From: an uncultured Oscillospiraceae bacterium
GTDB lineage: Bacteria > Bacillota > Clostridia > Oscillospirales > Oscillospiraceae
Assembly (NCBI GenBank): GCA_904398675.1
Contig: CAJFPI010000189.1
Coordinates: 1-40,133 of the forward strand
DNA length: 40,133 nucleotides
Direction: 5' to 3'
The position numbers and the translations under genes are program-made. The stretch's first letter is position 1; each line of letters opens with the position of its first letter. This document shows, in pieces, positions 1-9,296 of this stretch. The notes under the pieces are model-generated. The model did not search any database and had not been told where the DNA came from. It worked only from the letters and a program-made list of their open reading frames with translations.

Positions 1-1
1 C

Positions 2-1798
2 ATCCTGCGGGTGGATCACCCGGACATCATGGAGTTCATCACCTGCAAGAACAACACCAAGGAGATCACCAACTTCAACATCTCCGTAGGGATCACGGAG
101 GCGTTTATGCAGGCCGTGGAGCGGGGCGCGGACTACGACCTCGTTGACCCGGCCACCAAGCGCGTCACCGGCCGGCTCAACGCCAAGGAGGTCTTTGACA
201 CCATCGTCACCTCCGCCTGGCAGACCGGGGAGCCGGGCATCATCTTCCTGGACCGGCTCAACCGGGACAATGTGGTGCCCCAGGTGGGGGAGATCGAGTC
301 CACCAACCCCTGCGGCGAGCAGCCGCTGCTGCCCTATGAGGCGTGCAACCTGGGGTCCATCAACCTGGTGCGCCACCTGAAAAAGACAGAGAGCGGCTAC
401 GCCATCGACTGGGAAAAGCTGGACGACACGGTGGACAAGGCGGTCCACTTCCTGGACAATGTCATCGAGGTCAACCAGTACCCCCTGCCGGAGATTGACC
501 GGATGACCCGGGCCACCCGGAAGATCGGCCTGGGCGTCATGGGCTTTGCGGACATGCTGCTCTACCTGGGCGTGCCCTATAACAGCGAAGAGGGCGTGGA
601 GCTGGGCCGCAGCCTGATGGAGCGGATCAATACCCGGGGGCACGAGGCCAGCCGGGCCCTTGCCAAAACCCGGGGAGCCTTCCCGCTCTTTGCTGAGAGC
701 ACTTTGAAGGACGAGGCTCCTCTGCGCAACGCCACAGTGACCACCATCGCCCCCACCGGCACCCTCTCCATCATTGCCGGGGTCTCCAGCGGTGTGGAGC
801 CGGTGTTTGCTTACGCCTATATCCGCAATGTTATGGACAACACCCACCTGGTGGAGACCAACCAGGTTTTGAGGGACAAGCTGGCCAGCTGCGGCCTCTA
901 CTCCGACGAGCTGATGCGCCAGGTAGCGGAGCACGGCACCCTGGCCCACATCGAGGGGATCCCCGAGGAGATCCGAAAAGTCTTTGTCTGCGCCCACGAC
1001 GTCTCGCCCATCTGGCATGTTCGCATGCAGGCCGCCTTCCAGGACTACACGGACAACGCTGTGAGCAAAACGGTGAACTTCCCCAACTGCGCCACGAAGG
1101 AGGATGTAGAGGAAGTCTACCGGTTGGCTTACTCTCTTGGTTGTAAAGGGACTACCATTTACAGAGATGGCAGCCGTGAGGAGCAGGTTCTGAACATCCG
1201 GGCGGTGAACGACGGGAAGGAAAAGACGGCAGAAAAGCCGGAATCCCACCAGACGGGCCACATCGAGGGGGACTATGGCCGACTCCTGCCCCGGCCCCGG
1301 CCGTCGGTAACCAGTGGGTTTACGGAAAAGGTCAAGATCGGCTGCGGCAACCTCTATATCACAGTAAACTCCGACGAGCAGGGGATCTGCGAGGTCTTTA
1401 CCAACACCGGACGGGCCGGCGGGTGCCCCAGCCAGAGCGAGGCTACAGCCCGGCTGGTCTCTGTGGCCATCCGCAGCGGCATGGATCCCAAGGAGATTAT
1501 CCAGCAGCTCAAGGGTATCCGCTGCCCCTCCTGCCTGCGGCAGCCGGGGGTCCCGGTAACCAGCTGCCCCGACGCCATTGCCAAGAGCCTGGAGAAGGTG
1601 ATCCGCGCCCAGAAGGGCGGGGCTGTTACGCCACCCGTCCCCCAGCAGCCCACGCCGATCCCCGGTCCCACCGCTAAGCGGGACTTCAGCCCGGCAGAGG
1701 CAAAGCTGGCCAAGTTCTGCCCGGAGTGCGGCAGCAAGCTGGAGCACGAGGGGGGCTGCGTCACCTGCCGGGACTGCGGCTACTCCAAGTGCGGCTGA
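2..1798 (+). CDS. nrdJ: Adenosylcobalamin-dependent (class II) ribonucleoside-diphosphate reductase, 5'-truncated, with C-terminal TSCPD domain and zinc ribbon
   Basis: Frame open from base 2 (ILRVDHPDIMEFITCK...); motifs NPCGEQPLLPYEACNLGSINL and ATVTTIAPTGTLSIIAGVSSGVEP; C-terminal SCPDAIAKSLEKV and CPECGSKLEHEGGCVTCRDCGYSKCG. Confidence 0.93.
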   Translation: MLRVDHPDIMEFITCKNNTKEITNFNISVGITEAFMQAVERGADYDLVDPATKRVTGRLNAKEVFDTIVTSAWQTGEPGIIFLDRLNRDNVVPQVGEIESTNPCGEQPLLPYEACNLGSINLVRHLKKTESGYAIDWEKLDDTVDKAVHFLDNVIEVNQYPLPEIDRMTRATRKIGLGVMGFADMLLYLGVPYNSEEGVELGRSLMERINTRGHEASRALAKTRGAFPLFAESTLKDEAPLRNATVTTIAPTGTLSIIAGVSSGVEPVFAYAYIRNVMDNTHLVETNQVLRDKLASCGLYSDELMRQVAEHGTLAHIEGIPEEIRKVFVCAHDVSPIWHVRMQAAFQDYTDNAVSKTVNFPNCATKEDVEEVYRLAYSLGCKGTTIYRDGSREEQVLNIRAVNDGKEKTAEKPESHQTGHIEGDYGRLLPRPRPSVTSGFTEKVKIGCGNLYITVNSDEQGICEVFTNTGRAGGCPSQSEATARLVSVAIRSGMDPKEIIQQLKGIRCPSCLRQPGVPVTSCPDAIAKSLEKVIRAQKGGAVTPPVPQQPTPIPGPTAKRDFSPAEAKLAKFCPECGSKLEHEGGCVTCRDCGYSKCG

Positions 1799-1848
1799 TG
1801 GAATGGAACAGGATGCTCCGAGACACGGTGCCGCTGCGGCGGAAATTC

Positions 1849-1882
1849 AGAGGACAGGGGAATCGAACCCCTGTCCTCTTTT
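1849..1882 (+). terminator. Intrinsic terminator, 12-bp perfect stem with tRNA T-loop-like loop
   Basis: AGAGGACAGGGG-AATCGAA-CCCCTGTCCTCT followed by TTTT, about 50 nt after the nrdJ stop. Confidence 0.75.
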
Positions 1883-1956
1883 CGCGGCTGCTTGTAAGCA
1901 GCGTGCAGCGCTTGTTTCCCGCAGGCGCAGGGGCGGGGCAAATCCCGCCATTTCCC

Positions 1957-1985
1957 TTGTAATTTCTGTGGGAGTCTGGTATAGT
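1957..1985 (+). promoter_or_regulatory. Putative sigma-A type promoter for the M50 protease/scpAB cluster
   Basis: TTGTAA - 17 nt - TATAGT. Confidence 0.55.
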
Positions 1986-2015
1986 ATATGGGTATGACTG
2001 GAGAGGAGCACGTAC

Positions 2016-2684
2016 ATGGAAAATTTCCAGGATCTTTGGAACAGCATCCAATGGGACCTGTTATCAGACCTTCTCAAGCGCCTTTTGGCAGTGCTCCTGT
2101 GCCTGAGCGTCCATGAGACCTGTCACGGCCTGGCAGCCTATGCCCTGGGGGATCCCACTGCCAAGCGCATGCACCGGCTGAGCCTCAATCCCCTGCAGCA
2201 TATCGACTGGTTTGGCCTTGCGGCCATGCTGATTGCGGGCTTTGGCTGGGCAAAGCCGGTGCCGGTTGATATGCGGTATTTCAAGAACCCCAAGCGGGGA
2301 ATGGCCCTGTGCGCCCTGGCTGGCCCGGTATCCAATTTCCTGCTGGCGGCTTTGTGCATGCCTTTGGCCTATGGAGCGCTGTATGCCGCTCTGAGTGGAA
2401 CTGCTGTGGGTGTCATGATCTGGCTCTTTGATTTTTTCATCCAGACAGCCCTTCTCAGCATCGGCCTGGGGGTGTTCAACCTGATCCCGATTCCGCCTCT
2501 GGACGGGTCAAAGGTTCTCTTTGCCTTCCTGCCGGACCGGATGTATGGAAGGCTGATGCAGTATGAGCGGTATGGGATGCTGCTGCTTTTTGTGCTGATT
2601 GCCGTCGGCGCCCTCAACGGTGTGGTGAATACCATGTACAACGCGGTGCTGCAGGTGTTTGGCGCGATATTTGGCTTGTGGTGA
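2016..2684 (+). CDS. Site-2 protease family (M50) membrane metalloprotease
   Basis: HETCHG (HExxH) near the N-terminus, several hydrophobic segments, NLIPIPPLDGSKVL motif typical of S2P-like proteins. Confidence 0.88.
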   Translation: MENFQDLWNSIQWDLLSDLLKRLLAVLLCLSVHETCHGLAAYALGDPTAKRMHRLSLNPLQHIDWFGLAAMLIAGFGWAKPVPVDMRYFKNPKRGMALCALAGPVSNFLLAALCMPLAYGALYAALSGTAVGVMIWLFDFFIQTALLSIGLGVFNLIPIPPLDGSKVLFAFLPDRMYGRLMQYERYGMLLLFVLIAVGALNGVVNTMYNAVLQVFGAIFGLW

Positions 2685-2685
2685 G

Positions 2686-3498
2686 GTGAATGATCTGGAC
2701 AGTCCCGTTTTTAAATTGGAGCATGTGGTGCGTCCCCGGCCCAGCACGGAGGAACTGGAGGACTTTGAGGGGCCGCTGGATCTGATTCTCTTCCTGCTGA
2801 GCAAAAATAAGATCGAGATCCAGGACATCCCCATTGCGCTGATCCTGGAGCAGTACCTTGCCTATCTGGAGCAGCGCAAGCAGCTGGACCTGGAGATTGC
2901 CAGCGAATTTATCACCATGGCCGCCCACCTTATGTATCTGAAGACCAGGATGCTTTTGTCCCTTGAGGATGAAGAGACCCAGAGTGAGATGGAGCTATTG
3001 ATCCGCTCCCTGGAGGAGCGGCGCAACGGCGACACCTATCAGCGGGTGCAGGCCGTTTTGGAGAAGATGGCAGCTTTGGGGGAGTTTGGCCGGGACATTC
3101 TGACGAAAAATCCCGAGCCGGTGGAGCGGGGAAGGGTGTATCTCTACCAGCACGAGCCGGAGGACCTGCTCTCTGCCTTCCGTTCTATTGCCGAGCGCAA
3201 TGAGCGCCTGGCGCCTCCGCCGGCCTCCGCCTTTCAGGAAATTGTGCGGAGGGAGCCGTATCCTGTGGCGGATAAGGCCGCGGAGATTCTCCGCCGCCTG
3301 AAGAGCGGCGGCATTACCCGTTTCCTGCTCCTGTTTCGCGGCAGCCGCAGCCGCAGTGAGCTGGTTGCGACGTTTTTGGCGGTACTGGAGATGTGCAAGG
3401 ACCATGTGCTGCGTCTGGCCGGCGGTGAGCGGGATTGCACAGTAGCGGCTGTGGAGCCTGCTGTGGAGGCAGGCTCTCCGGAGGGGACGAGGACATGA
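2686..3498 (+). CDS. scpA: Segregation and condensation protein A
   Basis: GTG start just after the upstream stop; FEGPLDLILFLLSKNKIEIQDIPIALILEQYLAYL is characteristic of ScpA; directly followed by scpB. Confidence 0.92.
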   Translation: MNDLDSPVFKLEHVVRPRPSTEELEDFEGPLDLILFLLSKNKIEIQDIPIALILEQYLAYLEQRKQLDLEIASEFITMAAHLMYLKTRMLLSLEDEETQSEMELLIRSLEERRNGDTYQRVQAVLEKMAALGEFGRDILTKNPEPVERGRVYLYQHEPEDLLSAFRSIAERNERLAPPPASAFQEIVRREPYPVADKAAEILRRLKSGGITRFLLLFRGSRSRSELVATFLAVLEMCKDHVLRLAGGERDCTVAAVEPAVEAGSPEGTRT

Positions 3499-4115
3499 CG
3501 CTGGAAATGAAAGAATTGGAATCGGCTGTAGAGGGTATTCTGTTTGCAGCGGGAGAGCCGGTGGAGATCAAGCGGCTGTGCCAGGCGCTGGAGACGGACC
3601 GGACCACGCTGGAGCAGATCTTGCAGCGCCTTGCCGACGCCTATGCCTTTGACCGGCGGGGCATCCGCCTGGTGCGGATGGAGGACAGCTGGCAGATGTG
3701 CTCGGCGCCGGAATACGGCGAGGTGATCCGCCGGGCCTTTGAGATCCGCCGCCCGGCCAAGCTCTCCCAGCCCGCGCTGGAGGCTCTGACCATCATCGCC
3801 TACTACCAGCCCACCACCAGGGCCTATGTGGAGCAGGTCCGCGGGGTGGACAGCTCCTATACCGTGGGGCTGCTGCTGGAGCGGGGGCTGATCGAGGAAT
3901 GCGGGCGGCTGCAGGTTCCGGGGCGGCCTATTTTGTACCGCACCACCAAAAAATTCCTCCGCTCCTTTCACTTAAGCTCCCTGGAGGAGCTGCCGGAGAT
4001 TCCCGGCCTGGAGGCGGAGGGGCAGCTGCGGCTGGGGGAGGACGGCAGTCTTCCCGGAACGGATGGACCCCAAAACGGGGATTCGGAGGAGCCGGCCGCC
4101 GCTGTGAAACCATAG
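3495..4115 (+). CDS. scpB: Segregation and condensation protein B
   Basis: ATG overlaps the scpA stop; LESAVEGILFAAGEPV..., ALEALTIIAYYQPTTRAYVEQVRGVDSSYTVGLLLERGLIEECGR. Confidence 0.93.
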   Translation: MTLEMKELESAVEGILFAAGEPVEIKRLCQALETDRTTLEQILQRLADAYAFDRRGIRLVRMEDSWQMCSAPEYGEVIRRAFEIRRPAKLSQPALEALTIIAYYQPTTRAYVEQVRGVDSSYTVGLLLERGLIEECGRLQVPGRPILYRTTKKFLRSFHLSSLEELPEIPGLEAEGQLRLGEDGSLPGTDGPQNGDSEEPAAAVKP

Positions 4116-4159
4116 CCGCCTGAGGCGGTCCACAGACTAAGGAAGGAGGCTTTCCGGAT

Positions 4160-4855
4160 ATGGCAGGATGGATCATCCTGGCTGTTGTTCTTCTGATCCT
4201 GGCTGCCCTGCTGGCGCTGCCGGTCAGCCTCCACGCCCTTTGGCAGGAAGGGCTGACGCTGCGCCTGGGGATCGGCCCTGTATCTATACCGCTGTATCCG
4301 CCTGAAACCGATGCAGGCGAACAAGCGGAAAACAAGGCGGAACAAAAGAAAGAGACGGACAAAACAGGATCCTCTGCCAAGGAGGAAGGAAAAGCCCAGC
4401 CAAAGGGGCAAAAAAAGGGGCTGGACTGCCGGCTCAGGCAGATCCAATACAGCCTGGAGACCCTGCCGCCGGTGCTGCGAAAGGCATTGAGGCGTGCCAG
4501 AAGAAAATTGGTAGTGGACAATCTCCGCCTGCAGCTCGTTTTCGGCGGGGAGGACCCGGCGGATTCCGCCATGGCCTATGGCCGGGCTCAGGCCGCTGCA
4601 AATGCACTGTTTCCGCTGGTTCAGGAGCTTTTGACCGTTCGAAAATCGGATATCCGCCTGTCTCTTGACTTTCAGCAGGAGCGGACGGTGGGGGAGGGGG
4701 AGCTGCTGCTCCACGCCCGCGTCGGCTCCCTGCTGTGGATCGGCCTTTGCGCCGCAGGCGGCCTTCTCCGCTGGTACACCGGATTTCGGAAGATTGGCGC
4801 GCCGGAGGAGAAGGAAGAACAAGTGAAAAAAACCAAGCAGGCCCATGCGGCCTGA
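4160..4855 (+). CDS. DUF2953 domain-containing membrane protein
   Basis: N-terminal TM segment; GGEDPADSAMAYGRAQAA... typical of DUF2953; located before gerW. Confidence 0.75.
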   Translation: MAGWIILAVVLLILAALLALPVSLHALWQEGLTLRLGIGPVSIPLYPPETDAGEQAENKAEQKKETDKTGSSAKEEGKAQPKGQKKGLDCRLRQIQYSLETLPPVLRKALRRARRKLVVDNLRLQLVFGGEDPADSAMAYGRAQAAANALFPLVQELLTVRKSDIRLSLDFQQERTVGEGELLLHARVGSLLWIGLCAAGGLLRWYTGFRKIGAPEEKEEQVKKTKQAHAA

Positions 4856-4870
4856 GAAAGGACGGAGGGC

Positions 4871-5275
4871 ATGGACAATAAAAGCAATCCCCTCAGCGGC
4901 ATGCTGCAGGAGGCAATGGGAAAGGTCCGGGAGATGGTGGACGCCAATACTATTGTAGGCCAGCCCATCCAGGCGGAGGGCATGACCCTGATCCCCATTT
5001 CCAAGGTCTCCTTCGGCTTTGGCGGCGGCGGCGCGGAATACGGCGGCCAATCCAAGCCGGCTGATGCCCGGCAAAACCTCGGCGGCGGCATCGGCAGCGG
5101 CGTAAAGATCACGCCGGTGGCCTTTTTGGTCCTCAAGGAGGGGACAGTGCGGGTGCTGCCGGTGGCGGTCCCGGCGGTTGGCACCATGGACCGCATTGTG
5201 GAGATGGTGCCGGACCTTGTGGACAAGGTTGCCAATATGCTGAAAAAAGAGGAGTCGCCCCAGGAGGAGTTTTAG
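4871..5275 (+). CDS. ytfJ: GerW family sporulation protein (YtfJ-like)
   Basis: VGQPIQAEGMTLIPISKVSFGFGGGGAEYGG and GVKITPVAFLVLKEG are characteristic. Confidence 0.9.
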   Translation: MDNKSNPLSGMLQEAMGKVREMVDANTIVGQPIQAEGMTLIPISKVSFGFGGGGAEYGGQSKPADARQNLGGGIGSGVKITPVAFLVLKEGTVRVLPVAVPAVGTMDRIVEMVPDLVDKVANMLKKEESPQEEF

Positions 5276-5378
5276 GGTAAAGGCGCCTGAATGCGTTTCG
5301 TCTGGGAAAAATATTACCAGTTTGACTTTTCTCTCCGGCGGGCAGGATAACCATGATCTTTGAAAACAGGTGATGGTT

Positions 5379-6434
5379 ATGAAACGAATGCTTTCTCTGC
5401 TGTGCGCCGCCGCTCTGGCCCTGGCCTTTTCCCCTGCGGCGGAGGCGGTGGGCACCTCGGCCCGGGCTGCCGTCTTGATGGATGGGGAGAGCGGCCGGAT
5501 CTTATATGCGCAAAATGCGGAGGAACCGATGCTGATTGCCAGCATCACGAAAATTATGACGGCCCTCGTGGCCATCGAGCGCTGCCCGCTTGACCGTGTC
5601 TATACCGTAACAGCGAAGGACATGGCGGAGGGCTCCTCCATGTATCTAGCGGCAGGGGAGCGTATCACGCTGGAGGAACTCCTTTATGGGCTCATGCTGT
5701 CCTCCGGCAACGACGCCGCTTTGGCTGTAGCACACTGCACGGCCGGGTCAGTGGAGACCTTTGTCCGGTGGATGAATGAGAAGGCCGCCGCTCTGGGCAT
5801 GGAGCAGACCTCCTTTGCCAATCCCAACGGCCTGGATCATGAAGAACACTACTCCACCGCCAGGGATATGGCGGTCCTGACCCGGGCGGCGCTCCAGAAC
5901 GAGACCTTTGCCCGGATTGTATCCACCCGCAGCATCACCATGGGTACCAGGACTTTGGTCAACCATAATAAACTTCTGTCAACTTACCCGGATTGTATCG
6001 GCGTCAAGACCGGCTATACCAAGGCGGCGGGTCGCACCCTGGTCTCCGCTGCCCGGCGGGACGGGCAGACATTGATCGCCGTCACTCTGGGGGACGGCAA
6101 TGACTGGGCAGATCATACCGCTCTGCTGGACTACGGTTTTTCCGCCTATCTGCGGACAGCGATGGTTACGGCTGGGGAACAGCTGGGAACCGTCGGCGTG
6201 AAACTGGGTATGCAGGAGGCGGTGCCGCTTTTGGCGGCGGAGACAGTGGCTTACCCCATCGGCGAGGCGGATCAGACTGCGGTCAGCTGGGATGTGCCGG
6301 AGCAGATCGCGGCGCCTGTGGCCGCCGGCGCCATTGTGGGGGAGGCAGTGGTCCTTGTCAACGGGGAGGAGATCGGGCGTACGCCCCTGCTCTGCGGACA
6401 GGGGACGGGGATCCGTATGGACCGGTCTGCATAG
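5379..6434 (+). CDS. D-alanyl-D-alanine carboxypeptidase (S11, DacF/PBP5-like)
   Basis: Signal peptide; S-I-T-K, SSGN and VKTGYTKAAG motifs; the ORF could start at 5370 or 5373. Confidence 0.92.
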   Translation: MKRMLSLLCAAALALAFSPAAEAVGTSARAAVLMDGESGRILYAQNAEEPMLIASITKIMTALVAIERCPLDRVYTVTAKDMAEGSSMYLAAGERITLEELLYGLMLSSGNDAALAVAHCTAGSVETFVRWMNEKAAALGMEQTSFANPNGLDHEEHYSTARDMAVLTRAALQNETFARIVSTRSITMGTRTLVNHNKLLSTYPDCIGVKTGYTKAAGRTLVSAARRDGQTLIAVTLGDGNDWADHTALLDYGFSAYLRTAMVTAGEQLGTVGVKLGMQEAVPLLAAETVAYPIGEADQTAVSWDVPEQIAAPVAAGAIVGEAVVLVNGEEIGRTPLLCGQGTGIRMDRSA

Positions 6435-6451
6435 CACAAGGAGGGGGTAAC

Positions 6452-7165
6452 GTGGAGGAGCGGCTGCAAAAATTGATTGCGGGAGCGGGCCTCTGCTCCC
6501 GCAGGACCGCGGAGGCATGGATTCAGGAGGGGGCTGTGACCGTCAACGGTGCGACGGCCCGCCTGGGGGACCGGGCTGACCCGGCGCGGGACCGGATCCT
6601 GGTCCGCGGAGAGCCGCTGCCCCTGGAACCGGAGAAGTGCTATCTGATGCTCAACAAGCCCCGGGGCTACACCTGCAGCCTTTCAGACCCCCACGCCGCC
6701 CATCTGGTGACGGAGCTGGTGGCGGATTGTGGCTGCCGTGTCTACCCTGTGGGACGGCTGGATGTGGATTCCCAGGGCCTCCTTTTTCTGACCAACGACG
6801 GGGCCTTTGCCCAGGCCCTTCTGCACCCCAGCCACGGGGCGGAAAAGCTCTACCGCGTCACCGTAACCGGACTGCGGACGGACTCTATCCGGCGGCTGTG
6901 CCGCCTGCGGGAGCTGGACGGTGAGGCCATCCGCCCCGCCCGGGTCAGCCTGATCGGGGAGGACAAGGCGGCTGCCACGCTGCTTTTCGCCATCCATGAG
7001 GGGAAAAAGCGGCAGATCCGCCGCATGTGTGCCAGAGTGGGTCTCTCCGTCCGGCAGCTGTGCCGGGTGTCGGAGGGCGGGATCCAGCTGGGAGACCTCC
7101 CCGAGGGGGCATGGCGCCCTCTCACCGCGGAGGAGATCCGCCCCATTTTAGACCAGCGGAGATAG
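6452..7165 (+). CDS. rluB: rRNA pseudouridine synthase (RsuA/RluB family)
   Basis: S4-like N-terminus (RLQKLIAGAGLCSRRTAEAWIQEGAVTVNG), catalytic GRLDVDSQGLLFLTNDG, EGKKRQIRRMC. Confidence 0.92.
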   Translation: MEERLQKLIAGAGLCSRRTAEAWIQEGAVTVNGATARLGDRADPARDRILVRGEPLPLEPEKCYLMLNKPRGYTCSLSDPHAAHLVTELVADCGCRVYPVGRLDVDSQGLLFLTNDGAFAQALLHPSHGAEKLYRVTVTGLRTDSIRRLCRLRELDGEAIRPARVSLIGEDKAAATLLFAIHEGKKRQIRRMCARVGLSVRQLCRVSEGGIQLGDLPEGAWRPLTAEEIRPILDQRR

Positions 7166-7171
7166 ACGGTT

Positions 7172-8038
7172 ATGCAGAAAAATGTACTGCACCTGATGAA
7201 AAGCCATCTGCCCCAGGCATCCAAGGGGCAGCGGCGGATCACGGCCTACATACTGGAAAACTATGACAAGGCGGCCTTTATGACTGCCAAAAAGCTGGGC
7301 GGCATCACAGGCGTCAGCGAGTCGACGGTGGTGCGCTTTGCCCTGCAGCTGGGATTTGAAGGCTATCCCGCCATGCAGAAGGCGCTGCAGGAGATGATCC
7401 ACAGCCGCCTGACCTCTCTGCAGCGGATCGAGGTGTCCAACGACCGTTTTTTCGGCTCTGACGTGGTCTCCTCGGTGCTGCAGGCGGATATGGAGAAAAT
7501 CCGCATGGCCATCGACGAGGTGGACCGGGGCGAATTTGAGGCGGCGGTGAACACGCTGATGGAAGCCCGGCATATCTACATTCTGGGCGTCCGTTCCAGT
7601 TCTTTCCTGGCGGGCTATCTGCACTTTTATTTCCATCTGATTTTTGAAAACGTAACGCTGGTGACGGAAAACAGCACCGGCGATATTCTGGAGAAGATTC
7701 TCAGGATCGGCCCGGAGGATGTGCTGGTGGGCATCACTTTTCCCCGATACTCCTCCGCCACCTCCATGGGGGTCCGCTTTGCCCATGACCGGGGGGCGCG
7801 GATCATTGCCGTCACTGACGGCCCGGCCTCCCCGCTCTACGATATGGCCATTGCCAACCTGACGGCCCGCAGCGAGATGATCTCCTTTGTGGATTCCCTC
7901 GTAGCGCCCTTCAGCCTGCTCAATGCGCTGATTGTTGCGGCGGGACACAGGAAAAACAGCGACATTTCCCAGATCTTCGGCAGCCTGGAGGGAATCTGGA
8001 AGGAATACGGGGTGTTTGGTAATTCCAATGAGGACTGA
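7172..8038 (+). CDS. MurR/RpiR family transcriptional regulator (HTH plus SIS domain)
   Basis: GGITGVSESTVVRFALQLGFEGYPAMQKAL HTH; SIS-like region IYILGVRSSSFLAGYL. Confidence 0.9.
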   Translation: MQKNVLHLMKSHLPQASKGQRRITAYILENYDKAAFMTAKKLGGITGVSESTVVRFALQLGFEGYPAMQKALQEMIHSRLTSLQRIEVSNDRFFGSDVVSSVLQADMEKIRMAIDEVDRGEFEAAVNTLMEARHIYILGVRSSSFLAGYLHFYFHLIFENVTLVTENSTGDILEKILRIGPEDVLVGITFPRYSSATSMGVRFAHDRGARIIAVTDGPASPLYDMAIANLTARSEMISFVDSLVAPFSLLNALIVAAGHRKNSDISQIFGSLEGIWKEYGVFGNSNED

Positions 8039-9281
8039 GTTTGACGTGCTGGTGGCCGGCGGCGGAGCTGCCGGCATGATGGCGGCCGCTGCCGCCGCGG
8101 AGCAGGGGGCTGCCGTGGCCCTGATAGAGCCCAACAGCCGCCTGGGGAAAAAGCTGAATATCACGGGGAAGGGCCGCTGCAACCTGACAAACAATTGTAC
8201 ACCCGCGGAGCTGCTGGCTCACATTCCCTGTAATGGGAAATTCCTGTACAGTGCTTTTTCCCAGCTGAATAGCCAGGATACCATGGCGCTGTTTGAGGAG
8301 ATGGGCGTGCCGCTGAAGACGGAGCGGGGCAATCGGGTCTTTCCCGTCAGCGACCGCTCCTTTGATGTCAGCGGCGCGCTGGAGAAGAGGCTGCGTCAGC
8401 TGGGCGTCTCCATTATTCGGGATCGGGTGAAACGCCTTTTGACAGACAATGGGCGGGTGACCGGCGCTGCCGGAGAGGCGGAGGACTACTTCGCCGGGGC
8501 GGTGATTCTGGCCACCGGCGGCGTCTCCTATCCCCTCACCGGAAGCACGGGGGATGGATACCGCCTGGCCAGCTCAGCAGGGCATACTATTGTAGAGCCC
8601 AGGGGTTCCCTGGTTCCCCTGGAGGAGGAGGGGAATCTCTGCGGGCAGCTCCAGGGGTTGAGTCTCCGTAACGTCTCCTTCTCTGTCTTTGAGGATGACA
8701 AGCGAATTTTTCAGGAGTTCGGGGAGCTGCTTTTCACCCATTTCGGCCTCAGCGGGCCGCTGGTGCTGTCCGCCTCGGCCCACATGCGCCAGTTTGGCCG
8801 GCGCCGGTACCGGGGGGAGATCGACCTCAAGCCGGCGCTGGATGAGGAAACCCTGGATAAACGGATTCTTCACGACTTTGGGGAGAAACAAAACTGCGAT
8901 TTCGGCAATGCCTTAGATGCGCTGCTGCCGAAAAAAATGATCCCCGTCTGTGTTTCCCTCTCCGGCATCCCGCCTCATGAGAAGGTCCACTCCATCACCC
9001 GGGAGCAGCGACGCGCCCTTCTGGATCTTCTGAAACATTTTTCCATCCCCATTCGCGGGCCGCGGCCAGTGGAGGAGGCGATCATCACCTCCGGCGGCGT
9101 GAAGGTGGGGGAGATCGTCCCCTCCACCATGGCCTCCAAAAGGGCGGAGGGGCTGTATATTGCCGGGGAGCTTTTAGATGTGGATGGCTACACCGGGGGC
9201 TTTAACCTGCAGATTGCCTGGTCAACAGGCTATGTGGCGGGGCAGAATGCCGCATGGCACGCTCTGTCAAACAAAACGTGA
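8028..9281 (+). CDS. NAD(P)/FAD-dependent oxidoreductase, HI0933/BaiN family
   Basis: VAGGGAAGMMAAAAAAEQGAAVALIEPNSRLGKKLNITGKGRCNLTNN; TSGGVKVGEIVPSTMASKRAEGLYIAGELLDVDGYTGGFNLQIAWSTG. Confidence 0.93.
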   Translation: MRTEFDVLVAGGGAAGMMAAAAAAEQGAAVALIEPNSRLGKKLNITGKGRCNLTNNCTPAELLAHIPCNGKFLYSAFSQLNSQDTMALFEEMGVPLKTERGNRVFPVSDRSFDVSGALEKRLRQLGVSIIRDRVKRLLTDNGRVTGAAGEAEDYFAGAVILATGGVSYPLTGSTGDGYRLASSAGHTIVEPRGSLVPLEEEGNLCGQLQGLSLRNVSFSVFEDDKRIFQEFGELLFTHFGLSGPLVLSASAHMRQFGRRRYRGEIDLKPALDEETLDKRILHDFGEKQNCDFGNALDALLPKKMIPVCVSLSGIPPHEKVHSITREQRRALLDLLKHFSIPIRGPRPVEEAIITSGGVKVGEIVPSTMASKRAEGLYIAGELLDVDGYTGGFNLQIAWSTGYVAGQNAAWHALSNKT

Positions 9282-9296
9282 GGGAGCGGAGAGATA

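Noticed and set aside
5020-5060. GGC-rich repeat (ggcggcggcggcgcgg)
   Set aside because: Encodes the normal Gly-rich GFGGGGAEYGG segment of GerW, not a microsatellite of interest.
3968-5575. 535-aa minus-strand ORF across scpB-DUF2953-gerW
   Set aside because: Antisense to three well-supported genes. Composition is typical of a spurious frame.
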